A stretch of 64,000 nucleotides of DNA from Virgibacillus senegalensis (GTDB lineage: Bacteria; Bacillota; Bacilli; Bacillales; Amphibacillaceae). How positions within the stretch are numbered: the stretch's first letter is position 1; every line of letters starts with the position of its first letter. This document shows positions 45,628 to 54,602 of this stretch, piece by piece. Location of the stretch: positions 388,065-452,064 of the forward strand of contig NZ_LN611424.1 in the NCBI RefSeq assembly GCF_000821245.2, in the 5' to 3' direction. The notes beneath the pieces were generated by a model. That model made no database searches. It saw only the letters and a program-made list of their open reading frames with translations, and had not been told where the DNA came from. Made by a program: the position numbers and the translations under genes.

Positions 45628-45996
45628 ATGAAAGTGTTTCTCGTTCTAGGTATTATCAATGGGTTTCTCGCTGTTGCACTAGGAGCCTTTGGAGCTCACG
45701 GACTAGAGGGAAAGATATCGGAAAAAGCATTGGCCACTTGGGAAAAGGCGGTAAATTATCAAATGTTTCATACGATGGCACTACTAGTGACCGGGCTTCT
45801 GGCCAGCCGTTTTCAGGCCGCAAGTCTGACAACAGCCGGATGGTTGTTCTTTGTCGGAATCCTCCTGTTCTCCGGGAGCCTGTATATATATGCTACGACA
45901 AGCATCAAGTTTTTTGCGATGGTAACACCGCTGGGAGGATTGGCCTTTCTGGCAGGATGGATTGCCCTCGGATATGCAACCATTAAATTAGTATGA
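45628..45996 (+). CDS. ywdK: DUF423 membrane protein (YwdK)
   Basis: A 122-residue protein with four hydrophobic segments and the family signature NGFLAVALGAFGAHGL followed by WEKAVNYQMFHTMALL. DUF423 proteins are widespread small inner-membrane proteins without known function. It is cotranscribed with the ywdI-like gene. Its 3' end overlaps by 14 nt the 3' end of the convergent gene at 45983. Confidence 0.88.
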   Translation: MKVFLVLGIINGFLAVALGAFGAHGLEGKISEKALATWEKAVNYQMFHTMALLVTGLLASRFQAASLTTAGWLFFVGILLFSGSLYIYATTSIKFFAMVTPLGGLAFLAGWIALGYATIKLV

Positions 45997-46237
45997 TAGC
46001 CAAATAAGTGATGAGTACGATGATGAAAAATGCTCTGGCTGTTTGTTGAGCGAACGGCAATTTATGCTGTTTTTTGTACTCGGACAGTCCTTCGAAGATG
46101 AAACTGAAAGCCAGAAAGTAAAACGCAGCTACAATCATGACCAGGCTTGCTTTGAGCAATGCGATGACACCTAGAAGCAAAGCAAGCCCCATCATAAGCA
46201 ATTGGATTTGGAAAAATTTTTTATAGGGATGTTTCAT
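45983..46237 (-). CDS. Small two- or three-helix membrane protein (84 aa)
   Basis: The product MKHPYKKFFQIQLLMMGLAL has hydrophobic segments at about residues 12-30, 33-50 and 66-84, with a short polar loop EGLSEYKKQHKLPFAQQ. AAGGAAGGTAGG lies before the ATG. Convergent with and overlapping ywdK. I do not recognise a named family; it may be a gerQ-linked spore membrane protein only by position. Confidence 0.65.
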   Translation of the reverse strand: MKHPYKKFFQIQLLMMGLALLLGVIALLKASLVMIVAAFYFLAFSFIFEGLSEYKKQHKLPFAQQTARAFFIIVLITYLAIILI

Positions 46238-46307
46238 CGATTCCTACCTTCCTTTCTTTGCGCTATCCAACCGACTAACGATTTGCTGGCTTTTCTGTCA
46301 GTAGAAG

Positions 46308-46341
46308 AAACCCTTGCATGCTTGTAACCTGCAAGGGTTTT
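46308..46341. terminator. Terminator downstream of gerQ
   Basis: AAACCCTTGCA pairs with TGCAAGGGTTT around a 12-nt loop. T residues occur on both sides, so it may act in both directions. Confidence 0.7.
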
Positions 46342-46412
46342 ATAATAGAGGAAAAAGAATAACCGCGATTTCCGATACTCATTAGCAAGCAAGGCAATTG
46401 GTTGCACTTCGT

Positions 46413-46955
46413 TTATCGGCGCGGGGGATACGTAACTGTCTGGCCGGCTCCTCCTCCGATAGGATACGAATAATTGATTTCTTCCGGGAACGTAATATAA
46501 TCCAGATACACCATCAGCAGCAAATAGCGACGGTTTGTTTCAGGATCGCTGAGAATAAGGTGATCCCTGCCGGCAGCTTCGATAATTCCTTTAAATATCA
46601 TGGCGTTCCAGCGTTCATTATTCTCGAAGGTCATATAAACAGTCGCCCGTTTCCCCCGGTTTAGGCGCAATATATTTTCTATATAGGATTGTTCGGTTGG
46701 CAGCATGCCTGGAATATCGCTTGCTCCGGCTGTTTGCTGTTGGGAAGGCGCCGGCTGTTGCATTTGCTGCTGAGGCATTCCCTGCATTCCTTGCATACCT
46801 GGATAATATCCTTGCTGTGCACCCTGCATCATCTGCTGTGGGTAATAGTAGCCGGGTGTCTGTCCGTATCCATAAGCTTGCTGTCCTTGTGATGGAATAC
46901 CGGAACTACTGCTTCCTTGTGGTGCGGAAGGCATCTGTCTTTTATCTTTACTCAT
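46413..46955 (-). CDS. gerQ: Spore coat protein GerQ
   Basis: A 180-residue inner coat protein needed to place the cortex-lytic enzyme CwlJ. The N-terminal half is rich in Gln, Gly, Tyr and Met (YGYGQTPGYYYPQQMMQ, GMQGMPQQQMQQP), the substrate region for transglutaminase cross-linking. The C-terminal half is the conserved domain: QSYIENILRLNRGKRATVYM and FKGIIEAAGRDHLILSDPET. ATG 46953-46955 follows GAGGGT; an ATG seven codons upstream is an alternative. In B. subtilis it follows ywdK in the same neighbourhood. It implies a spore-former. Confidence 0.93.
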   Translation of the reverse strand: MSKDKRQMPSAPQGSSSSGIPSQGQQAYGYGQTPGYYYPQQMMQGAQQGYYPGMQGMQGMPQQQMQQPAPSQQQTAGASDIPGMLPTEQSYIENILRLNRGKRATVYMTFENNERWNAMIFKGIIEAAGRDHLILSDPETNRRYLLLMVYLDYITFPEEINYSYPIGGGAGQTVTYPPRR

Positions 46956-47394
46956 CTTGCTACCCTCTCCCTTCATGATCCACTCGATATTTATTCAGGC
47001 ATATGCCTGTAGAAAACATTCGAACCCTCTTTGGCGAACTGCCAAAATACCTGCCTCCAGCCCGACACAGTCGAGCAGGATTATAAAGCTGTGTTTCTTC
47101 TATCTCCCTGTATCCCTTGGACACCACTAGGAGAAGGAGCTGCTTTATTCCAGTTGCAACAGCACTACCAGCGGGGTTCATCCCTGCATAAATCGTGCAA
47201 ATGAGTCTGCGTCTTTCTCGTTAAACGGTATGATGGCTATAGGATGTCACCTCTTTCTTGATGCAAGCGAGAGAATCTCTGTTTTGCCAACGCTCTCTAA
47301 TAGTTATACGTATGCGGGCCGCATAGGCTCTATGACCAAAAAAGAAAGGAAAGATAAATAGGAGGGGGAGGAGAGGCATTCTTAGCTGTCCAAT
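46956..47394. other. Intergenic region between hemQ and gerQ
   Basis: No gene is supported over about 440 nt. A 14-bp perfect palindrome CAGGCATATGCCTG lies at 46996-47009, about 41 nt before the gerQ start, and may mark an operator or part of a sporulation promoter. The rest shows nothing definite. Confidence 0.35.
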
Positions 47395-47420
47395 AAAAAA
47401 CCGCCCAATGGACGGTTTTT
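47395..47420 (-). terminator. Terminator of hemQ
   Basis: AAAAAACCG.CC pairs with GG.CGGTTTTT around CAAT; on the minus strand TTTTTT follows. Confidence 0.7.
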
Positions 47421-47430
47421 CGATTTCTTC

Positions 47431-48180
47431 TTATATTTGCAGAAAAGATGGGACTTGTTCAGGAGTTAAAATGCTGCCGACGTAGAAGGCGCCGAATTCG
47501 CCATAGCGGGCACTTACTTCGTCAAAACGCATTTCATAGACGAGCTTTTTGATTTCCAGGGAATCGTGCGCGAACAAGGTAACGCCCCACTCCCAGTCAT
47601 CCAATCCCATGGAACCGGTGATGATCTGCCGGATTTTTCCTGCATATTTTCTGCCTGTTTTACTGTGCTCGTACATCAGCTTGCCTCGGTCTTCGAACGG
47701 TAGCATGTACCAGTTGTCGTCACCTTGGCGACGCTTGTCCATTGGATAGAAGCAAATATATTGCCATTTCGGAAGCGTCGGCTTTAGACGTGCTTGTGTT
47801 TCCGGTTTTTGCTCCGGATCCTCTCCGTCTTTGCTTGGTCTGTATTTTGAAAGCTCGACAACCGATACATAAGAATAAGCAGGCTTCGTAAATTCAGCGA
47901 GCTTGCTTTTATTGAATTCCGTCTCGATTTGGTTCAACTCTTCCAAGGTCGGGCGTAATAGCATCAGCAAAAAATCCGCTTTTTGGCCGACAATGGTATA
48001 TAAGGCATGGCTGCCATTGCGATCTTGTTCGACTTGCTCCCACTTTTCTAGGAGCTGCTGAAATTCATCTATAGCAGCTTGCCGTTCTTCGCTAGTAGCA
48101 AGTTTCCAGGAAGTCCAGTCGATGGTGCGTAAGTCATGTAAACAATACCAGCCATCCATTGTTTCAACTGCTTCTGGCAT
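47431..48180 (-). CDS. hemQ: Coproheme decarboxylase HemQ
   Basis: A 249-residue member of the chlorite-dismutase fold that performs the last step of the coproporphyrin-dependent heme pathway of Gram-positive bacteria. [15 protein letters not shown] holds the catalytic tyrosine and lysine, and [20 protein letters not shown] the heme-ligand histidine and the lysine after it. Length is normal. It is divergent from pta, the same arrangement as in B. subtilis. The start is ATG after a TGAAGGAG-type site. Confidence 0.95.
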   Translation of the reverse strand: MPEAVETMDGWYCLHDLRTIDWTSWKLATSEERQAAIDEFQQLLEKWEQVEQDRNGSHALYTIVGQKADFLLMLLRPTLEELNQIETEFNKSKLAEFTKPAYSYVSVVELSKYRPSKDGEDPEQKPETQARLKPTLPKWQYICFYPMDKRRQGDDNWYMLPFEDRGKLMYEHSKTGRKYAGKIRQIITGSMGLDDWEWGVTLFAHDSLEIKKLVYEMRFDEVSARYGEFGAFYVGSILTPEQVPSFLQI

Positions 48181-48362
48181 AGTAGGTCACTCCTTCAAGG
48201 TTAAGTATGTTTTTAATATAACATAATTAGGGAAAGATAATCATTAACGGAAACTGGGCATCTGTAGGCCGCTTCCATCAGAGGAACGCTGGTTTATCAA
48301 TGGTTCAGCTGTTCGATGGGGAAAAATGGAAGGGATGACAGGAAGTAAGTGTCATCATTTGG

Positions 48363-48377
48363 ACAAAAACGGAAACA
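48363..48377 (+). promoter_or_regulatory. Possible cre-like site upstream of pta
   Basis: ACAAAAACGGAAACA matches 13 of 15 positions of the relaxed cre consensus, about 70-90 nt before a promoter at 48422-48450. In B. subtilis CcpA activates pta from an upstream cre, so the position is plausible, but the match is imperfect. Confidence 0.35.
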
Positions 48378-48421
48378 TGATAAGGCTTCCAGTACAAATT
48401 TCCAAACAGAGGACTTTCATT

Positions 48422-48450
48422 TATACAGGAAAAAGCGTATCATGTATAAC
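48422..48450 (+). promoter_or_regulatory. Candidate pta promoter
   Basis: TATACA (48422-48427), 17 nt, TATAAC (48445-48450), 25 nt before the pta start codon. Confidence 0.5.
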
Positions 48451-48474
48451 AGAATGAATGTTGGAGGGTTTCTA

Positions 48475-49446
48475 ATGAGTGATTTATTCGTAGGATTAAA
48501 GGATAAAGTGAAAACAGACAGTAAGCGAATTGTATTCCCTGAAGGGTTAGATGAGCGTATCCTGACTGCTGCCAGCCAGCTGGGAGCTGAAGGGATTTTA
48601 ACACCTGTATTAATCGGTAGTGAAGAAAAAATAGTACAGAAAGCGCAGGAGCTTCAAGTCGATGTTTCGGCTTCTGATATAATCGACCCGCAAAAATATG
48701 CAGGTTTTGATGACATGGTGGCTAGCTTTGTGGAACGACGCAAAGGAAAAAACACCGAAGAACAAGCGAGAAAAATGCTGCTTGATGAAAACTATTTCGG
48801 TACCATGCTCGTATATATGGGAAAAGCTGATGGATTGGTAAGCGGAGCTGCTCATTCAACTGCGGACACTGTTCGTCCTGCTCTGCAGATCATCAAAACG
48901 AAGCCTGGGATCAAGAAAACCTCTGGTGTGTTTATCATGGTAAAAGAAGAAGAAAAGTATATTTTTGCCGACTGTGCCATCAATATTGCACCGGACAGCC
49001 AGGACTTGGCGGAAGTCGCAGCAGCCAGCGCGGAAACCGCTAAGCTGTTCGATATCGATCCGAAAGTTGCGATGCTTAGCTTTTCTACAAAAGGTTCAGC
49101 TAAATCGGAAGAGACCGAAAAGGTGGCAGAGGCTGTCAAAATCGCGAAGGAACAAAACCCTGGTTTGCCATTGGATGGTGAATTTCAGTTTGATGCAGCC
49201 TTTGTTCCGGCGGTAGCCGAGAAGAAGGCCCCTGATTCAGAGCTGAAAGGGGACGCAAACGTATTTGTTTTCCCTGGATTGGAAGCCGGTAACATTGGTT
49301 ACAAAATTGCACAGCGCTTAGGGAATTTCGATGCTGTCGGACCGATTTTGCAAGGTTTGAATCAGCCGGTTAACGACTTGTCACGCGGTTGTGTAGCAGA
49401 CGATGTTTACAAACTTGCAATCATTACAGCTGCCCAAGCTTTATAA
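48475..49446 (+). CDS. pta: Phosphate acetyltransferase
   Basis: A 323-residue enzyme converting acetyl-CoA and phosphate to acetyl phosphate and CoA in overflow metabolism. KRIVFPEGLDERILTAA at the N-terminus, GMADGLVSGAAHSTADT-like sequence (here GKADGLVSGAAHSTADT), and VFPGLEAGNIGYKIAQRLG near the C-terminus are Pta signatures. ATG 48475 is preceded by GGAGGG; the frame is open further upstream but without a ribosome site. Divergent from hemQ. The terminator at 49472 ends the unit. Confidence 0.95.
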   Translation: MSDLFVGLKDKVKTDSKRIVFPEGLDERILTAASQLGAEGILTPVLIGSEEKIVQKAQELQVDVSASDIIDPQKYAGFDDMVASFVERRKGKNTEEQARKMLLDENYFGTMLVYMGKADGLVSGAAHSTADTVRPALQIIKTKPGIKKTSGVFIMVKEEEKYIFADCAINIAPDSQDLAEVAAASAETAKLFDIDPKVAMLSFSTKGSAKSEETEKVAEAVKIAKEQNPGLPLDGEFQFDAAFVPAVAEKKAPDSELKGDANVFVFPGLEAGNIGYKIAQRLGNFDAVGPILQGLNQPVNDLSRGCVADDVYKLAIITAAQAL

Positions 49447-49471
49447 AGGGATAAATTAAAAGCAAAGAAGG

Positions 49472-49512
49472 AGCTTGCAGAGAAACCACAGGTTTTTCTG
49501 CAAGCTTTTCTT
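49472..49512 (+). terminator. Terminator of pta
   Basis: AGCTTGCAGA.AAACC pairs with GGTTT.TCTGCAAGCT around ACA, then TTTCTT. Confidence 0.85.
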
Positions 49513-49658
49513 ATACAGCCAAGCGAAACAAATCCGGCCACTCATCGGGGTGAATAGTTCTACGGGGAATACGTCGTTAGACAAAGCGGCTGCAAAGTAT
49601 TACGATAAATTCCACCAGGTAAATATCCAACGCTTTTCAGGGAAGAGGAGGAATTTGA

Positions 49659-50783
49659 ATGGGAATGACCCCTTTTTATATAGAAAAAGTTATTTTGCAC
49701 CGTCTCGTCATGGACTTGAAAAATCCTTTCGAAACCAGTTTCGGCACCTTTAAGAAAAAGGATTTTTTTATTATAGAAGCCGTCGACGGTGACGGAAATC
49801 ACGGTTTTGGCGAATCGGTTGCTTTTCCAATTCCGTGGTACACAGAGGAAACCGTAGCAACTACAGAGCATGTAATCAAAGACTTTTTACTGCCTTTGCT
49901 GTTTGAAAAAGCTATCCAGCATCCAGATGAGATAAGCAAACGGTTTGCGGTGGTTCGCCGAAATAATATGGCAAAAGCTGCAGTGGAAGGGGCGGTTTGG
50001 GATTTATACGCTAAAAGGCAAGGAGTACCCCTTGCCGTGGCATTGGGCGGGGAGCGGGATCGGATAGAATCCGGTGTCAGTATCGGAATTCAATCGTCTG
50101 TATCGGATTTGCTCAAGATTATGGAAGGGCATCTTGAAGAAGGGTACAAGCGGATAAAACTGAAGATAAAACCTGGAATGGATGTGGATGTTATTCGCGA
50201 AGTGCGGCATCATTTTCCAGAGATACAGCTCATGGCCGATGCGAATTCTGCCTATACGCTTAAAGATACCGATACATTGAAACAGTTGGATGCGTTTGGC
50301 TTGATGATGATCGAACAGCCGCTCGGCCATGATGATATTTACGAGCATTCTTTACTACAAAGCAAATTGGATACCCCGATATGTCTGGATGAAAGCATCA
50401 ATTCACTGACTGATGCTCGGGCTGCAGTCGAGCTTGGCAGTTGCAGAGTCATTAACCTTAAAATCGGCCGGGTCGGGGGTATCAGTGAAACGAAGAGAAT
50501 CCATGATTTTTGCCGGGGAAAGGGCGTGCCGGTTTGGTGTGGCGGTATGCTGGAGTCTGGCGTCGGCCGAGCCCATAACATTGCTGTCGCAAGTCTGCCA
50601 CAGTTTGTGTATCCTGGTGATATTTCCGCTTCCGATCGGTATTGGGAGCGGGATATTATCAAACCGCCGGTTACGTTGCAAAATGGAGAAATAATTGTGA
50701 AAAGCACACCCGGAATAGGATATGACATCGATTGGCAGGCTCTGGAAGCCAACAGGGTAGAGTGTCACGTTCATCACAGGTAA
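49659..50783 (+). CDS. menC: o-Succinylbenzoate synthase MenC / N-acylamino acid racemase-type enolase-superfamily enzyme
   Basis: A 374-residue enolase-superfamily enzyme. The KxK motif RIKLKIKPG, the metal ligands in [14 protein letters not shown] and CLDESI, and the second base lysine in NLKIGRVGG are intact. [20 protein letters not shown] near the C-terminus favours the OSBS/NAAAR branch over dipeptide epimerases. OSBS makes o-succinylbenzoate for menaquinone. Lies alone, away from any other men genes, so promiscuous racemase activity could also be its role. ATG has AGAGGAGG seven bases upstream. Confidence 0.82.
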   Translation: MGMTPFYIEKVILHRLVMDLKNPFETSFGTFKKKDFFIIEAVDGDGNHGFGESVAFPIPWYTEETVATTEHVIKDFLLPLLFEKAIQHPDEISKRFAVVRRNNMAKAAVEGAVWDLYAKRQGVPLAVALGGERDRIESGVSIGIQSSVSDLLKIMEGHLEEGYKRIKLKIKPGMDVDVIREVRHHFPEIQLMADANSAYTLKDTDTLKQLDAFGLMMIEQPLGHDDIYEHSLLQSKLDTPICLDESINSLTDARAAVELGSCRVINLKIGRVGGISETKRIHDFCRGKGVPVWCGGMLESGVGRAHNIAVASLPQFVYPGDISASDRYWERDIIKPPVTLQNGEIIVKSTPGIGYDIDWQALEANRVECHVHHR

Positions 50784-50786
50784 AAG

Positions 50787-50817
50787 AAAGCACTGGAAAT
50801 TATTTTCCCAGTGCTTT
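50787..50817. terminator. Bidirectional terminator overlapping the lipL stop
   Basis: AAAGCACTGG pairs with CCAGTGCTTT around an AT-rich loop. Its right arm encodes the last residues of LipL (KALGK), so it serves both menC and lipL. Confidence 0.8.
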
Positions 50818-51633
50818 GATATTTCGATCCTTCATTTGCTCCAACCTTTTTTTGAACCCTTGCTGTTCTGAGGTGTCAAGCGAATGTTCCGTAATGGACA
50901 TGCTCACACCCTCTAGTGCTTGATAGATACGATTGCATACATCATCTACTGTTAACGGCATGGAGAGCAGTTCATTTAGTGAGGCCATTGTCTCTGGCTT
51001 TACCACTGGATATTCAAATTTGTTCGGCTCCCCTTGCATACCAATTCGATAAAATTCACGAACCAACTCGGCCCGTTCACGGCCGCTTCCTTCCACGCAA
51101 AGATAAATTTGAACAGCAGATCCGTTTTTAACACGACGCTGGGAAATTCCGGCGAATTTTCTGCCTCCAATACTCAGATCATATTCCCCGGGGCAATAGG
51201 AGCCTGTTACTTCAAAGGCTTTTATGTCAGAGGTGACATCCTGGAATAAATCCTGGATAAATGAAACCATCAATTGATACCCCTCGTGAATACTGGTTTG
51301 TTTGGCATTGGGTAAAATAAATGACAGGTTCAAAACACCTGAATCAAGTACAACGGCGAGTCCTCCGGAATTCCGGACGACCGTTTGATATCCTTGCTCT
51401 TCTAACCATTGGATGCCTTCATTCACATTTGGCAGTTTTGCATCGGGAATGCCAAGAATAATCGTTTTTTCGTGAACCCAAAGTCTTGCTGTCGGAGGAG
51501 AATCCTCATTTCCGACAGAAATGGCCAATGCGTCATCATAAGCAAAGGAAGCGATCGCGTCATCTCTGGCCGACTTACCTCGCTGGTCGATATAGCGTAC
51601 TGTTTCACTAAACAGTTGTTTCCAATCTTTCAT
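50800..51633 (-). CDS. lipL: Octanoyl-[GcvH]:protein N-octanoyltransferase LipL
   Basis: A 277-residue lipoate-ligase-fold amidotransferase that moves octanoyl groups from GcvH to E2 subunits in lipoic acid synthesis. VRNSGGLAVVLDSGVLNLSF is the family loop, and the catalytic cysteine is in GSYCPGEYDLS, with FAGISQRRVKNG after it. In B. subtilis lipL (ywfL) is also near pta and hemQ. ATG at 51631-51633 with AAAGGAG upstream. The 3' end lies in the shared terminator. Confidence 0.93.
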   Translation of the reverse strand: MKDWKQLFSETVRYIDQRGKSARDDAIASFAYDDALAISVGNEDSPPTARLWVHEKTIILGIPDAKLPNVNEGIQWLEEQGYQTVVRNSGGLAVVLDSGVLNLSFILPNAKQTSIHEGYQLMVSFIQDLFQDVTSDIKAFEVTGSYCPGEYDLSIGGRKFAGISQRRVKNGSAVQIYLCVEGSGRERAELVREFYRIGMQGEPNKFEYPVVKPETMASLNELLSMPLTVDDVCNRIYQALEGVSMSITEHSLDTSEQQGFKKRLEQMKDRNIKALGK

Positions 51634-51843
51634 AAAAATTTCTCCTTTAATGTCCGCCAGTTGTCTGGTCGGGCCGCCGCAGTTTATCTAACTGCCGCCA
51701 ATACATTATAGCAAATTACAAGATCTGCTGATAATCACAAAAAATCCATTTCGTGCAAAAAAACCATTTTTGTGTCGGCTTTTCTATTATATAATGATAT
51801 TAAATTGTCTATTAGTCGACATGCAATATAATAGGAGAAAAGG

Positions 51844-52011
51844 GTGGATCGAAAAAATCGACGACAGCTGCTGCTCAGCACTGACGTCACTGTCCACGCC
51901 TTTTTATTTCACATGGAATATTCCGCGTGGAAGCAGGGTACAGGGAAGATGGAAAGACAAGGTGAACCGGATAGAAAACAGTCGGTTCCCGTTATGGCCA
52001 ACTTCAAATGA
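51844..52011 (+). CDS. Possible small basic protein (55 aa) upstream of ywfO
   Basis: GTG at 51844, preceded by AGGAGAAAAGG, opens a 55-codon frame ending TGA at 52009-52011: MDRKNRRQLLLSTDVTVHAF and so on, with an HMEYSAWKQGTGKMERQ segment. A TATAAT lies 50 nt upstream. The frame is protein-like, but no family is recognised and the following 100 nt to ywfO are empty. It could be a real small gene cotranscribed with ywfO or a leader-region artefact. Confidence 0.5.
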   Translation: MDRKNRRQLLLSTDVTVHAFLFHMEYSAWKQGTGKMERQGEPDRKQSVPVMANFK

Positions 52012-52118
52012 AAAAAGAACGGAATATCATTCTAATTTGATCGTTCACCGTTTAATGGATGATACAAAGCGGCAATCTATGAAGAAACTGCCTTGATATT
52101 AATGGAAGGGATCTGGAC

Positions 52119-53417
52119 ATGGCATATAAAGATGAGCAGTTAAATGAGGAAAAGGTGTTTAAAGACCCGGTACATAGGTATATCCACGTCAAAGATCAAG
52201 TGATTTGGGATTTGATCGGCACAAGGGAATTTCAAAGGCTGCGAAGGATCAAACAACTTGGAACCTCGTTTTTGACATTCCACGGCGCGGAACACAGCAG
52301 GTTTAATCATTCGCTTGGCGTGTACGAAATCGTCCGCCGGATATTATTCAATTTTGAGAACCGTCCGAACTGGAATAACGATGAGCGACTGTTGTGCCTG
52401 TGCGCTGCCTTGCTGCATGATTTGGGACATGGTCCATTTTCCCATTCCTTCGAAAAGGTTTTTAAGCTGGATCACGAGGATTTCACCAAAAAAATCATTC
52501 TTGGAGATACAGAAATCAATAAAATTCTGAAACGTGTGGGCGAAGGGTTTGCACAGAATGTGGCGGATGTTATTAATAAAACATATGAAAACAAGCTGGT
52601 CGTCAGTCTGATATCCAGTCAAATCGATGCTGATCGAATGGACTATCTTCAGCGCGACGCTTATTTCACCGGTGTGAGCTACGGACATTTCGATATGGAA
52701 AGAATTTTGCGGGTCATGCGTCCGATGGAAGATCAAGTCGTTATTAAGCAGACCGGAATGCATGCAGTAGAAGATTACATTATGAGCCGTTATCAAATGT
52801 ATTGGCAGGTTTATTTTCATCCTGTGACCAGAAGTGCAGAAGTGATTTTGTCGAAGATCCTTCACCGGGCCAAATATTTATACGAGCAGAATTACCAATT
52901 TAAGCTGAAGCCGATACACTTTTTATCGTTTTTTGCCGAAGATGTCGATTTGGAGGATTATCTGCGACTGGATGAATCGATTGTCTTGTACTACTTTCAA
53001 GCATGGATCGAGGAAAAAGATGCTGTATTGAGTGATCTGTGCGAGCGGTTTATCAACAGGCGTCTGTTTAAATATATCGAGTTCAATCCGAACCAGCAAA
53101 TGACGGAATGGATGGAATTGTACAAGTTGTTCCAAGCCATCGACATTGACCCGGAATACTATTTGGTTGTCGATTCCTCCTCCGATTTACCGTATGACTT
53201 TTATCGTCCAGGAGAGGAAGAAGAACGACTGCCGATCCATTTATTACAACCGAAAAAGGATGAACTGAAGGAGCTGTCGCGTCAGTCGGACATTGTCGAA
53301 GCAATTTCCGGCAAAAAACGCACAGACCACAAACTGTATTTCCCATTGGATGTGCTGGAACAGCTCCCGGCAGACAAACCCGAAAAAACGCGGATTTTTG
53401 AGATATTGTTCGGATAA
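52119..53417 (+). CDS. ywfO: HD domain phosphohydrolase YwfO
   Basis: A 432-residue HD-superfamily metal-dependent phosphohydrolase. FKDPVHRYIHV at the N-terminus, HGAEHSRFNHSLGVYEI, the HD pair in ALLHDLGHGPFSHSFE, and the distal Asp in SSQIDADRMDYLQRDAYFTG are the dNTPase/SAMHD1-like catalytic residues. YwfO-type proteins hydrolyse dNTPs in vitro. In B. subtilis it neighbours ywgA, as here. ATG has AAGGGATC upstream, a modest site. Confidence 0.92.
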   Translation: MAYKDEQLNEEKVFKDPVHRYIHVKDQVIWDLIGTREFQRLRRIKQLGTSFLTFHGAEHSRFNHSLGVYEIVRRILFNFENRPNWNNDERLLCLCAALLHDLGHGPFSHSFEKVFKLDHEDFTKKIILGDTEINKILKRVGEGFAQNVADVINKTYENKLVVSLISSQIDADRMDYLQRDAYFTGVSYGHFDMERILRVMRPMEDQVVIKQTGMHAVEDYIMSRYQMYWQVYFHPVTRSAEVILSKILHRAKYLYEQNYQFKLKPIHFLSFFAEDVDLEDYLRLDESIVLYYFQAWIEEKDAVLSDLCERFINRRLFKYIEFNPNQQMTEWMELYKLFQAIDIDPEYYLVVDSSSDLPYDFYRPGEEEERLPIHLLQPKKDELKELSRQSDIVEAISGKKRTDHKLYFPLDVLEQLPADKPEKTRIFEILFG

Positions 53418-53462
53418 GTAAAATTCAGATTGGCCGATCGGCCGGAATAGGAGTTGGTGAGT

Positions 53463-53969
53463 ATGTTAGAAAATCACGCCAGGATCATGAAGTTTTTCTC
53501 GACCGCAGAGGAAGTTGTCGGCAGAAAAAAACTGCAAAAAATGATTTACATACTAAAAAAGTGCGATATTCCATTCGAGGAAAAATACGAGTTTCACTTC
53601 TACGGGCCATATTCAGAGGAGCTGACGCTTCGAGTTGAAGAGCTATGCAATCTTGGATTCATTTCCGAGGTAAAGGAAGATAAGAGCAATTATTATCAAT
53701 ATCGTTATCGTGTCACAGAACAAGGGGAAGCGTTTTTGAACCATTCAAAGGTCGACCTGCCGCCGCTTGAGATAATGATTAACAGCATGAAAGAAAAAAG
53801 CTCTCGATTTCTGGAACTCGTCTCTACCATGCTATATTTCGACGACTTATCCAAACAGGAAGTAGAAGAAAAGGTCCTTACCGTCAAAAAAACGCAAAAC
53901 TACCAAACTGCGGAGATTGCAGAAGCCTGGGAGTTCATCGACAATCTTCGCCAGCAACCATCCCACTGA
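53463..53969 (+). CDS. ywgA: YwgA family protein
   Basis: A 168-residue soluble protein. The opening HARIMKFFSTAEEVVGRKKLQKMIYILKK resembles the Panacea/DUF-type winged-helix fold: KLQKMIYIL, then FHFYGPYSEEL and LGFISEV. The match to YwgA is by pattern and by the ywfO-ywgA order. Function unknown. ATG 53463 has AATAGGAG nine bases upstream; TTG 53454 and GTG 53457 are in frame but too close to that site. Confidence 0.85.
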   Translation: MLENHARIMKFFSTAEEVVGRKKLQKMIYILKKCDIPFEEKYEFHFYGPYSEELTLRVEELCNLGFISEVKEDKSNYYQYRYRVTEQGEAFLNHSKVDLPPLEIMINSMKEKSSRFLELVSTMLYFDDLSKQEVEEKVLTVKKTQNYQTAEIAEAWEFIDNLRQQPSH

Positions 53970-54005
53970 AATGTCGTAGCCTGTGGAATCAACAGTCGCC
54001 TATTT

Positions 54006-54053
54006 AAAAAGAGTGCCTTTCTTTGATTTTATAAAAAGAAAGGCACTCTTTTT
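54006..54053 (+). terminator. Terminator of ywfO-ywgA
   Basis: AAAAAGAGTGCCTTTCTTT pairs with AAAGAAAGGCACTCTTTTT around a 10-nt loop. The T-run is the target of the ISL3 insertion that follows. Confidence 0.88.
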
Positions 54054-54149
54054 GCGGCGGCTCTATACTGAATGTGGTGGTGTCCCTGCAGTGTGCAAAA
54101 AAAATACACTCATTCCCTCTCTCTTTGTTACCCTAAAGTTGCTGACACC

Positions 54150-54377
54150 AGCTGGAAGAATGTTTGCTTCAAACATAGAGGCATTTCGCCATGTAAGAAA
54201 AACGTTCATGCGTTGGAACAAGAGATTTTACAGTCCATGTATCCATTTCATAATGGGTATATCAAGGGAATAAACAATACGATAAAGGTTTTAAAACGAG
54301 ATTCCTTTGGAATCAAAGACGTTGAACGATTAAAGCATAAAATTTTATGGCAGCAAGCGGTTAAAAAGGCTCTGTAG
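54150..54377 (+). pseudogene. ISL3 transposase, C-terminal remnant
   Basis: The last 60 codons before TAG 54375-54377 read LEQEILQSMYPFHNGYIKG then INNTIKVLKRDSFGIKDVER and LKHKIL. This is the conserved C-terminal end of ISL3 transposases (NGxxEGxNNxIKxIKR). Glu of the EG pair is Lys here. Upstream sequence is not coherent, so most of the gene is deleted. Confidence 0.8.
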
Positions 54378-54391
54378 AGCGAAATAGCGTA

Positions 54392-54503
54392 GCAGAGGAA
54401 ATAAGCGAGACTCCTGCGGAAAAACGGGCGGCCGAGACCCCACAGCGGGCCTTGCGAGGAGGCTCGGGCGTTCGTCCGCGGAAAGCGAGTTTATTTCCTC
54501 TGC
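54392..54503 (+). repeat. GC-rich dispersed repeat, copy R7 (inside the ISL3 scar)
   Basis: Core GCGAGACTCCTGCGGAAAAA ... GTCCGCGGAAAGCGAG, bounded by a perfect 13-bp inverted repeat GCAGAGGAAATAA (54392-54404) / TTATTTCCTCTGC (54491-54503). AAAGGCTC (54365-54372) / GAGCCTTT (54532-54539) extend the symmetry. Confidence 0.9.
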
Positions 54504-54602
54504 GGTCTGAGTAAAATAGCTGTTTTAGAATGAGCCTTTCGATAAAGAGAGGATGGAAGAAAAATCGCACCACCACATTTGACAGAGAACTCTTTTTGCT
54601 CG

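Larger units (their letters stand above)
54059..54591 (+). mobile_element. ISL3 family insertion sequence remnant
   Basis: Left end GGCTCTATACTGAATGTGGTGG (54059-54080) and right end, read on the minus strand, GTTCTCTGTCAAATGTGGTGG (about 54571-54591) are imperfect inverted repeats of ISL3 style. ACTCTTTTTGC occurs at both flanks (54045-54055 and 54589-54599), consistent with a target duplication plus some overlap. Inside are a broken transposase end and a copy of the GC-rich repeat. About 530 nt remain of roughly 1.4 kb. Confidence 0.7.

Noticed and set aside
46960-47181. 73-codon minus-strand frame ending just before gerQ
   Set aside because: No ribosome site, arginine-rich shadow-like composition and no recognisable family; more likely leader sequence.
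54378-54600. Reading the GC-rich repeats as coding sequence (several 60-110 codon frames)
   Set aside because: The frames exist only because the repeat is GC-rich and stop-poor; copies share no common frame and have no ribosome sites.
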